A stretch of 64,000 nucleotides of DNA from Petasospora fabianii. Taxonomy: Eukaryota > Ascomycota > Saccharomycetes > Phaffomycetales > Wickerhamomycetaceae. The stretch spans positions 496,001-560,000 of the forward strand of contig CP048720.1 in assembly GCA_022641835.1 (NCBI GenBank), given 5' to 3'. Below, one piece after another: positions 56,255 to 64,000 of the stretch (position 1 is its first letter; each line of letters starts with the position of its first letter). The notes beneath the pieces were generated by a model. That model ran no database searches, was not told the origin of the DNA, and worked only from the letters and a program-made list of their open reading frames with translations. The translations under genes were made by a program, and so were the position numbers.

Positions 56255-57091
56255 ATGACAACTTTGTATCATATGTCTTCTTTTATCACCAGTGAACGCC
56301 AAAACTCCTTCTACGATGCCATCTTTGATGTCATTGAGTTGTTCGAGTCCCACCTTTACCAACAGTACGAGAACGAACCTCTTGACTACGAAAGGTTAAG
56401 CTCTTTGAATGTTCCATCTTCTTCAATTCCAAGAGTTCCAAGTGATGAGGAGGTTGTGATGACTAAGAGTCTCTCCATTGGTACACCACTGGACACCCCA
56501 GACAGCTCTCCAAAGCTGACCAGACCAGAGGTCAAGTCTGACAAGCCATCCTCATTGCACTTCAGCTTTAAGAATTTTTACTACAAGAGAGCCAAGAACA
56601 GTAGTCTAACCCATTCAGGACCATCCAAGTCTTTAACGGCACCTGGGCTACTCGATCCGCCGGAAACTAGAACCCCACCATCGTCTCATCGCACCTCATG
56701 GATCTCTTATTGGCCCTTTAAGAAGACCAAATCCTCATCAGAAGCCCTCACCACAACTCCCATCGACTACATCTCAGTATCACGCCCATCCCTGACTTCC
56801 AAGAGCTCTTTAAACAGTATCTCTGGGGATGCAGGATTCATTAATGAATCAATTACTCAAACCGAGTCCAACTTTGACTCTGAGTACACCGGAGGTGATG
56901 GCTCCAGCAGTGTTTATGCCGATTATCCAACTTCAGAAGAGCAACAGGTCACTTCCAGTGAACAGTCTCTCCAGCAAGGTGAACCGACTGAGTACGAATC
57001 TCAGCATAATTCTTCTCGTGATCCAAACCATCAAACAGATGATAATAGTAAGGGCATTAAGGACATTATCGAGGAATACAGATACATCTAA
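56255..57091 (+). CDS. Ser/Thr-rich orphan protein (278 aa)
   Basis: Not recognised. The first 50 residues are the only ordered-looking part (NSFYDAIFDVIELFESHLYQQYENEPLDYERL, given here as NSFYDAIFDVIELF and ESHLYQQY). They are predicted to be helical, aromatic and acidic. The rest is low-complexity Ser/Thr/Pro-rich, with possible proline-directed phosphorylation sites (TPDSSPK, RTPPSSH) and a basic SYWPFKKTKSS patch. It ends in a short conserved-looking helix (GIKDIIEEYRYI). No signal peptide or membrane segment. M7 is an alternative start. It is likely a rapidly evolving regulatory or scaffold protein; a function cannot be assigned. Confidence 0.65.
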   Translation: MTTLYHMSSFITSERQNSFYDAIFDVIELFESHLYQQYENEPLDYERLSSLNVPSSSIPRVPSDEEVVMTKSLSIGTPLDTPDSSPKLTRPEVKSDKPSSLHFSFKNFYYKRAKNSSLTHSGPSKSLTAPGLLDPPETRTPPSSHRTSWISYWPFKKTKSSSEALTTTPIDYISVSRPSLTSKSSLNSISGDAGFINESITQTESNFDSEYTGGDGSSSVYADYPTSEEQQVTSSEQSLQQGEPTEYESQHNSSRDPNHQTDDNSKGIKDIIEEYRYI

Positions 57092-57396
57092 ACTACACTA
57101 ATCATTCCATAAGAGAACAAAAATCAATAAAACAGAACCGGAAGTTAATAAACCCTGGATAGCCAGCATCCAAAACCGAAACCTTTAACGTAACAAACGG
57201 AGCACATCCACCGACATGCTCTTAGGTTAATCATATCCCACCGATAACCTTGATATAGATTAACCATAACCATATAACCATATCCTTGACAAAGTGTAAG
57301 ACAAAAAAAGACTTGGAATTATGAAAGAACAAAAAGAAAAAAAGGGGATAGCCATAACAATGTACTGTGAACTGTGTAACGGGGTATCAAAGTTGT
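57092..57396. other. Convergent spacer, orphan / FHA gene
   Basis: 3' ends of two convergent genes. It has A-rich runs near 57302-57342 but nothing else recognised. Confidence 0.35.
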
Positions 57397-58668
57397 TCAC
57401 GACGACATTGACTTACCGAGAGAAGCCAATGTGGAGAAGGTTAGCCCAGCACCCATAGTCATACCAACGGCAAATCCAACAAGACCAGTCAAAACCTCCT
57501 TCTTAACGTTGCTAGACTTCTTAGTAAGCTTCCTCTTAGCAACTTTTGATGGGGTTGTTGACGTGGCATTTTTGGCCCTGCGACGGGATAAAGGCTTCAA
57601 GACCAGCTTATAAGGTCTTGTAGATTGGTCACGAGTAGATGAAGATGTACTGAAAGTCTCTTCACGGACAATCTCAGATACCTCATCCTCTTCTGGCACC
57701 AAAGATTTGACAGAGTCAAGCTCAGCGGTAACTTGATCCAACTCCTTGAATCCGTCATTCTCAGTTGTGATGCCTTCACCAGATGTGACATCTGTAATGC
57801 TAACTGCAGATGAGATCAATACTGGGGTAGTGGAATCATTCTCAGTAGGAGCATTGGTAGAGGAAGCAGATTCAGATGAAGCAAGCAAAGAAGCGTTAGG
57901 AGTATCAGCTGATGGTTCTCTGAGATCACTGAATCCACCAAAGCTAGCACTAGAGCCAATTGAAGGCTCACGAGATATGGACAATCTGTCAAAGTCATCT
58001 TCATCGCACTGCTCTGTCACTCTTGAATATAACTCGATCCCTTCATCCTCTCCTGCCAATTTCTCCAATGTCGAATACATTTCAATCTGTTCTTCTTCAA
58101 CAATATCGTTAGCCATGTCAAGTTCAGCAGCCAGGTCTCCCAAGTAGTCGCCAGTTTTGTTGATGTGAGCGTCACTCCGCAGCTTATTCTCCTTCTCCCT
58201 GAGGGAGACGACCTCCTTCTTGCTGAGGAAGTTGAAGTTTGCGGTGTGATCATCAACGCCCTGATACTTGAGCAGGAACTTACATGCAGTAGTCTGAGTC
58301 TCTACTGCTGGGACTTCACCATCTTGTGACTCGTTCTCTTCGTATTTCTCCTTGGATAGACTCACTAACCCAATCAAGTCGCCTTCCTTAAGCTCGGTCC
58401 AGACGCCTGGGCGGAGCAAGCGATCACCGACAACGGTGCCGTGATGAGAGTTGAGATCTTTAATGTGTGCAAGCCACTCATTACTGTCTTTCTCCAGATG
58501 GATCTTAATCAAACAGTGCTGCTTCGAGACAGTGCGGTCTGGGAGGAACAAGTTGTCAGATGCCTCAAGACGATCACTCTTCTTGTTCTGAGACGCACGT
58601 CCAACCAGCATCTCCGTGGTGCCGATGCTGTGAGCAGGGATGCTTCTTGTGCTGATGTTGATGCTCAT
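57397..58668 (-). CDS. FHA-domain tail-anchored protein (423 aa)
   Basis: The N-terminal forkhead-associated domain (about residues 18-100) keeps the phosphothreonine-binding residues: G23-R24, S48 and H51 in SKQH, and N73-S74 in LNSHHGT. A long acidic Ser-rich middle follows. A basic stretch (SRRRAKNATSTTPSKVAKRK) is followed by one hydrophobic C-terminal segment (GLVGFAVGMTMGAGLTFSTL) near the very end, a tail-anchor layout. FHA plus tail anchor is the plan of Vps64/Far10/SLMAP (STRIPAK complex), but the long coiled coil of those proteins is not evident, so the match is architectural only. The first ATG is at 58668. Confidence 0.8.
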   Translation of the reverse strand: MSINISTRSIPAHSIGTTEMLVGRASQNKKSDRLEASDNLFLPDRTVSKQHCLIKIHLEKDSNEWLAHIKDLNSHHGTVVGDRLLRPGVWTELKEGDLIGLVSLSKEKYEENESQDGEVPAVETQTTACKFLLKYQGVDDHTANFNFLSKKEVVSLREKENKLRSDAHINKTGDYLGDLAAELDMANDIVEEEQIEMYSTLEKLAGEDEGIELYSRVTEQCDEDDFDRLSISREPSIGSSASFGGFSDLREPSADTPNASLLASSESASSTNAPTENDSTTPVLISSAVSITDVTSGEGITTENDGFKELDQVTAELDSVKSLVPEEDEVSEIVREETFSTSSSTRDQSTRPYKLVLKPLSRRRAKNATSTTPSKVAKRKLTKKSSNVKKEVLTGLVGFAVGMTMGAGLTFSTLASLGKSMSS

Positions 58669-58971
58669 TGCCGAATCCAAGTGTTATTACTTGGAGACAG
58701 TAGATAATAGGCTCTTTGAAACCCCCCTTTGGTGGCGTGTGGAGAAGATTAGGTGGCCCCCCGCTTATCAGGGAATTAGCAACATTTGCCACATATTATC
58801 GACACGTAAGGTAGTGGCAGTCACGTGATATGTTCTCTCATCTGGGTTTTCTTGGCTTATGTAAGCAATTAGACTGGCGATGTCCTTTTCTTTAAGTAGA
58901 TGATGAGCTATATTGGACATTTATTTGACATATGTTCAAGTCTGTTGTGATTAATGAAGCATGAATTATTA
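58669..58971. other. Promoter of FHA gene, 3' flank of next gene
   Basis: 303 bp. CACGTGA near 58822 is a Cbf1/Rtg-type E-box (CACGTG). Nothing else was recognised. Confidence 0.35.
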
Positions 58972-59880
58972 TCAACGCTTGGTTTTGGTCAGTGTGACAT
59001 AATTCTCAGCTACAACAACGTCTAAGAAGGCGCCCTCACCAACTTTCCTCAATACATTTGTAGCGACACCTTCTTTAGTATCCTCATGACTTCTTTGTGC
59101 AATCTTGATCAGCGACTCGTAGTTAATTTCACCATGAGTCTGTGAGCTATTTTTGAGTGCACCTTGAAGTTCAATGGCTAGACGAGATGACGTTGCAATA
59201 TTGAGGATGATGCCGATCGGTTCAAACAGTGGGGATTGAGACTGGATGATGGATAAAATTTCTGGCGTAGTCTCTATGGCATGAGGTGGGATACATAGTG
59301 CCTTTAGCGTTGTGTTCCTTAGTGGGAGCAATTCTTCCACTAAGTTGGTATTTGAAGGAAGCAGTCTTGATAAAGTTGATGGGTCAACGTTGCGTGTCGA
59401 TACAGTCTGTGCTTGAGTGGAAATAGCCTTGATTCTGTTGGCAATCTTGTTACGGAACATCAGATTTGTGGTAGTGTTGGAATTATCATGCACCAAGATC
59501 ATTATTGAAGAAGTCTTGAGGAAATACTCATGTGACTTGGCGATGGTCTTGGATTTAAGACTCTTGATCGAACTCTCAAGGTTATGAGGGACAAATTGTG
59601 TTTCAATGTGATGGCGCTTATGATCGATTTTTCGTACTGGCGTATCATAGATCTGTTCCAGCTCTGAGCGTAGCACTGGATCAATATCAATGCCCTGAAG
59701 AAGACTACTTCCGTCCATGCCCTTTGTATGTTGATCAACAAACAGTTTCCGTTGAACAACTTCCTTGTGTACAGGATCAATCTGTTTCAACAGCGACTTG
59801 ACTCGCTGCTCTGGATTCTCCGTAGAGCGACGCTGCCTTACAGTAGATCTCAGAGCTCTTGGAAACCTCAAAGAAGACAT
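58972..59880 (-). CDS. Probable mitochondrial ribosomal protein uL10m
   Basis: A 302-residue basic protein with a presequence-like start (MSSLRFPRALRSTVRQRRS). The middle reads YFLKTSSIMILVHDNSN, then NLMFRNKIANRIKA, which resembles the uL10 pattern of a strand (IxLVxHxNN) followed by a helix that presents a residue ladder. The ending FLDVVVAENYVTLTKTKR resembles the end of yeast Mrpl11. No other domain is seen. I rate uL10m the best guess; it could be another mitochondrial protein. It lies head to tail with MAK32, 212 bp apart. Confidence 0.5.
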   Translation of the reverse strand: MSSLRFPRALRSTVRQRRSTENPEQRVKSLLKQIDPVHKEVVQRKLFVDQHTKGMDGSSLLQGIDIDPVLRSELEQIYDTPVRKIDHKRHHIETQFVPHNLESSIKSLKSKTIAKSHEYFLKTSSIMILVHDNSNTTTNLMFRNKIANRIKAISTQAQTVSTRNVDPSTLSRLLPSNTNLVEELLPLRNTTLKALCIPPHAIETTPEILSIIQSQSPLFEPIGIILNIATSSRLAIELQGALKNSSQTHGEINYESLIKIAQRSHEDTKEGVATNVLRKVGEGAFLDVVVAENYVTLTKTKR

Positions 59881-60092
59881 GGTAGTGAGCTTCTGGTGAA
59901 TGAAGAAGAGCTCATCGAAGGTGTGATCTTGTGCTTATGTCCACATTTTCAATTAAGAAATTGGTTACAAGCCCTGGTAATAGTGGTAAGGGACACATCA
60001 TAATAGCACCTCAACACTCACCTCTCATAAAAACTACAAAAGACAGAGCTTAATCAGTGATGTCAATGCCAATCTATTACTCTAGATCTAAA

Positions 60093-61151
60093 CTAAGTGA
60101 GCGTAGGGTCGACACCGAGCGAGGCCAGCAACTTCTCAGCGTCAATAGTCCCCTCACATCTGTTCACATACTCTTCAACCCTCATCTGCAACGATTTACC
60201 ATTCCACATATCTGTCTCCTCATCAAACTTAGGCATCCCAATCTGCTCAATGGCAGCACCAGCACCGATATTACCACACGCACTAGCCACTATCCAGTCT
60301 CCCCTGCTCAGAACAAATCCTGTGGTGAAAGCACCGATAAATGTGTTGCCACCTCCAGTAGGGTCAACCACACCGTCTGTGTGATATGCAGGCATCCAGA
60401 AAGCATTTCCATTAGAGGTCAAAGTATATGAGCCCAGTGCTCCACATCTCAGCACAATACCACCACCTGTGCCAAATTCTGTCTGAGATGTGATGTGGCT
60501 GATGAACTTGGATGCTAGGGCTTCAAGCTCTGGCTTTGTGGAGGGTTCTGGGAGTCCAAAGAATCTCGCAGCTTCCTCTGCGTTTGGAGTTAGAACATTG
60601 ACAGTGTTTAAAATGGCAAGAGTGTCGTCGAGATTCTCCGGTAAACAAATATCAGGAACAGGTTCCCAGACGATTATGGGCGCACTCTCCGTGCGATGTT
60701 TCTTTAACGATCCCAAGATCTGCATACATCGTTGTGGTGAGCAGATAAGATGATATGAGTCGGAGTTCAATAGTTGATCATATTCAAGAAGATCGTCAAC
60801 CTCGATTCGCTTCTTAGGTGAAAGGTACTTAAAGGCCCTGAAGTCCCTATCACCGTACAAGTTCCAACCCCTCGTTGTCAGTCTCTCTGGCGTGTCTCGC
60901 CACACTGCACCTGTATTCCACGTCCTAAGATATCTCTCAACCTCCTCGGGGAAATCTGAGCCTTTGTCGATGATCCAGCCGACTCTTTGAGCCCGCGTGT
61001 GAGTGGTGATGATCCGGGCCCCGAGCGCACCATATGTGCCTCCACCCCCGATCACGTTGTAGTGCGAGTCCCTGCCCGAGTCCTGCGGGAAGTGGATCTC
61101 ATCGATGATGAACATGCCCATAGAGGAAAACACGGCATGATTGGGCATCAT
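60093..61151 (-). CDS. MAK32: MAK32, PfkB/ribokinase-fold protein (352 aa)
   Basis: It matches yeast Mak32 at SSMGMFIIDEIHF, GGGGTYGALGARI and the VGWIIDKGSDFPEEVE stretch. The fold is ribokinase-like, and the C-terminal signature reads VDPTGGGNTFIGAF near residue 267. In active PfkB kinases this motif is GAGD with Asp as catalytic base. Here the place holds Asn, as I recall for the Mak32 family, so kinase activity is doubtful. Mak32 was found as needed for maintenance of an L-A/M dsRNA element; its biochemical role is unclear. It diverges from MOD5 across 160 bp. Confidence 0.9.
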   Translation of the reverse strand: MMPNHAVFSSMGMFIIDEIHFPQDSGRDSHYNVIGGGGTYGALGARIITTHTRAQRVGWIIDKGSDFPEEVERYLRTWNTGAVWRDTPERLTTRGWNLYGDRDFRAFKYLSPKKRIEVDDLLEYDQLLNSDSYHLICSPQRCMQILGSLKKHRTESAPIIVWEPVPDICLPENLDDTLAILNTVNVLTPNAEEAARFFGLPEPSTKPELEALASKFISHITSQTEFGTGGGIVLRCGALGSYTLTSNGNAFWMPAYHTDGVVDPTGGGNTFIGAFTTGFVLSRGDWIVASACGNIGAGAAIEQIGMPKFDEETDMWNGKSLQMRVEEYVNRCEGTIDAEKLLASLGVDPTLT

Positions 61152-61311
61152 TTATAGTCGAATTGAGGGCCTCACTGGCAGTTCTTAAGAGGGAAGTACC
61201 ATGTCTTAACACTATCATGTTTTTGCCCATCGCGACTTTTATATCATCGCCCATTCATTACTCTCTATAAAACTCTTTAATCCTGCTTCTCCAACACAAC
61301 GGTGCCCGTGT

Positions 61312-62740
61312 ATGCTTCTCCGTGCTATGAGAAGATTCATCATGCCTCGTCCCAAAGATGTGGTTGTCATCGTCGGTACCACTGGTGTCGGAAAGTCTCA
61401 GGTATGCCCCATCTCAATCTCCGGTCATCTCTAGACGTCAAGGGTACTAACACCAATTGCAGTTTAGTATCGAGCTAGCTACAAAGTTCAACGGTGAGAT
61501 CATCAATGCAGACTCGATGCAGATGTACAAGGGTGCACCTGTCATCACCAACAAGCACCCAATCGAAGAACGAGAAGGGATTCCTCACCATGTGATGAAC
61601 CATGTCAATTGGGACGAAGAATACTTCATCCATCGCTTTGAACAAGAGGCCATTTCAACCATTAACGATATCCATTCTCGTGGGAAACTACCCATAATCG
61701 TTGGTGGAACTCATTATTACCTCAACTCGCTTCTGTTCACCAACAAGACGATCAAGTCGACGCCAAAGCCGACTGCACAGAAGCCACAAGTAACTCCAGA
61801 ACAGCAGGCCATTCTTGATGGTCCATCTGAAGTTGTTTTTGAAACGTTGAAAACATTGGATCCCGAAGTTGCTGAGAAGTTCCATCCGAATGATACACGA
61901 CGTGTCAGAAGAGCCTTGGAGATCTTTTACTTGACCAACAAGAAGACAAGTGACCACTATTTAGAACAGGCTGATGCAGCTGGTGAAGAATCCTCGTTGA
62001 GGTTCAGGACACTGCCATTCTGGCTTTTTGCCCAGAAGCCAACATTGGACAAAAGACTCGATGAAAGGGTTGATAAGATGCTGGAGATTGGTGGCAAAGA
62101 GGAGATCTTGGAGCTGTATGACTACTACACGAGTCTTCCCGAGAAGCCAGATTGTGAACGTGGTGTGTGGCAGGTTATTGGTTTCAAAGAGTTCCTACCA
62201 TGGCTCGAGTCTGGGAAGACAGACGATAAAGTATTGGCCAGATCCATTGAAGACATGAAGACGAGGACAAGGCAATATGCTAAGAAGCAGGTTAAGTGGA
62301 TTAAGGGACTCCTGGCTACAGATCTGGCCAAGGAGGAACAACATGATTACGTTAATGGTGGAAGACTATACCTTCTCGACGCCACAGATCTTGACCATTG
62401 GTCTGAAACGGTCTCTAAGAGGGGCCAGACCATCACATCTGAATTCCTTAGCCACAGTATCCCAAGTATCCCACAATATCCAGACTCTCTTTTAAATCTT
62501 CTCCCTTCACCAGAACCAGAAGAAGACAAGTCGTCCCAATGGAAGCACTACACATGTGACGTGTGTCGGAACAAAGATGGTTCCAAACTGGTCTTGGTTG
62601 GTAATAAGCAATATGAGATCCACCTCAAGAGCAACCGTCATAGATCCAATCTCAACAGAGGTAAACGCAAGAGAGATTACGAAGAGTGGTTGGCAAAGAA
62701 GAATGATGAGTCCACGAGTAACGAACCAACAAGTACATAG
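61312..62740 (+). CDS. MOD5: MOD5, tRNA isopentenyltransferase, one intron
   Basis: Transfers the dimethylallyl group to A37 of certain tRNAs. Exon 1 is 61312-61401, the intron 61402-61462 (61 nt, GTATGC, TACTAAC eleven bases before its end), exon 2 61463-62740; 455 residues in all. The splice joins the P-loop VVIVGTTGVGKSQ to FSIELATKFNGEIINADSMQ, the family core. Later landmarks are GGTHYYLNSLLF, DTRRVRRALE and QYAKKQVKWI, with a C-terminal C2H2 zinc finger (CDVCRNKD to HLKSNRH, about 393-420) typical of eukaryotic MOD5/TRIT1. Three in-frame ATGs (61312, 61327, 61342) precede the P-loop. The stretch between them (MLLRAMRRFIM) looks like a mitochondrial presequence, in keeping with dual targeting known for yeast Mod5. 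Confidence 0.93.
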
Positions 62741-62798
62741 CTTGATCCATTTCGATCTATTTAATTATCATGCATTGTAATCCTATACACTCAATAAA

Positions 62799-64000
62799 TC
62801 AACCAAACTTGATACCACTGTCAGGGTTCCACAAACCAGCATTTGGATTGGCAGGTTTGGCCCTTGGTGCAATCAAGGCCGGAGATTTCGATCTTTGAAT
62901 TTCAGCAGCGTCATTAACAACAGTTGATGTTGGAAGTTTCTTCTTTGGTGATGAAGATCTGTCTCTTCTTGGGGAGTTTAGATCCATCTGCTGGAACTTT
63001 GAGTTCAGCTCAGCCTCCATATCACGGGCTTCAACCCGACGCTTATAGATGAAGGCATCAATATCTTGGAGAAGTTCTTGACACTTGGAGTTAAGATCAT
63101 TGTAGAACTTAAGACCTTGAGACATGTTATCGAGGATGTCGTTAAACACCGCATAAACTGCCTCGAGATTACGGAGCACCTTTTCACGATCGTCATTGGA
63201 GCCCTGTGATTTGTTGAGATGAATGAACTTATCGTTGAGGACATCAATCTCGTCTTCAAGTTTCTTTTGTGTACTCTTTTGCTTTTCGATGAAGTCCAGA
63301 TCGGTTTGGAAGTTCTTGATGTGTTTAGAGAAGACTGGCTCAAATGTCGTCTCGTCAACTTTAAGATCTTTGAAATCACGTTGGATAGATTTGTACTCCG
63401 AGATGATCTTTGGAAGGATGTTGAATTGTTCAGATTTAACCTCAACGACACTGATAAACTCCTCACGCTCAATTTCTAATCTCTGGATCTTGGATAAGAC
63501 ATCCTTCAAGTCCACAATGGCTCTTCTCAGCGATGGATCAAGCTTCCGTGCCTCCGAGTTTGGGATGTGTTTACGAAGGTCTTTTTCTTCAGATCCAAGA
63601 ATCTCTAAAGGTGATTCAACCTGTCTCATACGTTCCTCAATCACCTTATCTCCTTCCTTAGCCTGAGATAGGTACCCTTCAAGCTCCTCGATGCGACGAT
63701 ACAAATCAGAGGCAGCCTCCTTGGAAGGTGGTCTGTTCCAATGCTTAGAGCCTTGTCTGCTTCTCAACGATTCGTCCTCAGATTCCTCCTTGCTAAGTCT
63801 GTCCCTGGCACCAGTGAGGAGCCTCTCACCACTAACACATAGCGTCTGAATATCCGCAAACACACGTCTAAGATTCTGTACACCTCCCTTACCCCTCACC
63901 TCTTGAGAATGCTCCAACAACGTTGTTGGGATGGCCAAAGGTTTATCAACAGAGTCAACACTTGCAGGTAGCCCTCTTTCAAACAAAAACTTGTGAATAA
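62799..64000 (-). CDS. RIM20: RIM20/PalA (Bro1-V domain protein), 3' part
   Basis: The frame is open to the window edge, so the N-terminal Bro1 domain lies beyond. The visible 400 residues are the ALIX-like V domain: RGLPASVDSVDKPLAIP, LLEHSQEVRGKGGVQ and HWNRPPS at its start, then long helices with KFYNDLN and YKRRVEARDMEAEL near the end. A short basic, Pro-containing tail ends WNPDSGIKFG. The V domain binds YPX(L/I) motifs, and Rim20/PalA bridges ESCRT-III to Rim101/PacC processing in alkaline-pH signalling. Bro1 is the alternative, but the long Pro-rich Bro1 tail is absent. Confidence 0.78.
   Translation of the reverse strand, partial: IHKFLFERGLPASVDSVDKPLAIPTTLLEHSQEVRGKGGVQNLRRVFADIQTLCVSGERLLTGARDRLSKEESEDESLRSRQGSKHWNRPPSKEAASDLYRRIEELEGYLSQAKEGDKVIEERMRQVESPLEILGSEEKDLRKHIPNSEARKLDPSLRRAIVDLKDVLSKIQRLEIEREEFISVVEVKSEQFNILPKIISEYKSIQRDFKDLKVDETTFEPVFSKHIKNFQTDLDFIEKQKSTQKKLEDEIDVLNDKFIHLNKSQGSNDDREKVLRNLEAVYAVFNDILDNMSQGLKFYNDLNSKCQELLQDIDAFIYKRRVEARDMEAELNSKFQQMDLNSPRRDRSSSPKKKLPTSTVVNDAAEIQRSKSPALIAPRAKPANPNAGLWNPDSGIKFG

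Overview
This window looks like nuclear DNA of an ascomycetous budding yeast (Saccharomycotina). Genes are compact and nearly intron-free. The three introns I can define are short (60-66 nt), start GTATGY or GTAAGT, and carry a perfect TACTAAC branch site. The recognisable genes (ARO1, RTG1, NUF2, SFT2, SDH5, MAK32, FMP40, RIM20) are fungal. A peroxisomal-type Lon protease, as far as I know missing from Saccharomycetaceae such as S. cerevisiae, places it outside that family. CUG codons fall on conserved Leu or hydrophobic positions in ARO1 and NUF2, which argues against the CUG-Ser clade. I cannot name the species.

Left half (1-32.9 kb): a gene-poor adhesin region, all on the + strand. It holds a decayed adhesin relic (about 1.8-2.6 kb) and two giant GPI-anchored adhesin loci, 5.5-15.3 kb and 20.7-32.2 kb. 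Each locus has a signal peptide, a six-cysteine N-terminal domain (duplicated in the first), Ser-rich stalks, long arrays of 43- or 52-residue repeats and a GPI-type C-terminus. Long non-coding stretches (2.9 and 5.4 kb) precede the two loci and share scattered homology. The repeat arrays alternate between perfect copies and copies full of small deletions. This may be an unpolished long-read assembly or real decay.

Right half (32.9-64 kb): a dense housekeeping block. In order: a DHA2-type transporter (-), RIB2 (+), a 66-residue membrane protein (-), SFT2 (-), RTG1 (+), SDH5 (-), NUF2 (+), PRP11 (-), ARO1 (+), peroxisomal Lon (-), a CinA/MoCF-domain protein (-), a second DHA2 transporter (+), FMP40/SelO (-), a Ser-rich orphan (+), an FHA-domain tail-anchored protein (-), a probable mitochondrial uL10 (-), MAK32 (-), MOD5 (+) and the 3' part of RIM20 (-). 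These genes do not form one pathway; most pairs are divergent or convergent with short spacers.

The most striking observation is that the ARO1 polypeptide has only four of its five usual domains. The type I 3-dehydroquinate dehydratase domain is cleanly absent between shikimate kinase and shikimate dehydrogenase, so another enzyme elsewhere in the genome must do that step. The adhesin family with its six-Cys domain, paired promoters and nearby relic is the second point of interest. Several promoters carry readable motifs: Gcn4 at ARO1, MCB/SCB/Forkhead at NUF2, a triple TTCGCGAA-type cluster between SFT2 and RTG1, and a 21-bp palindrome upstream of the second transporter.
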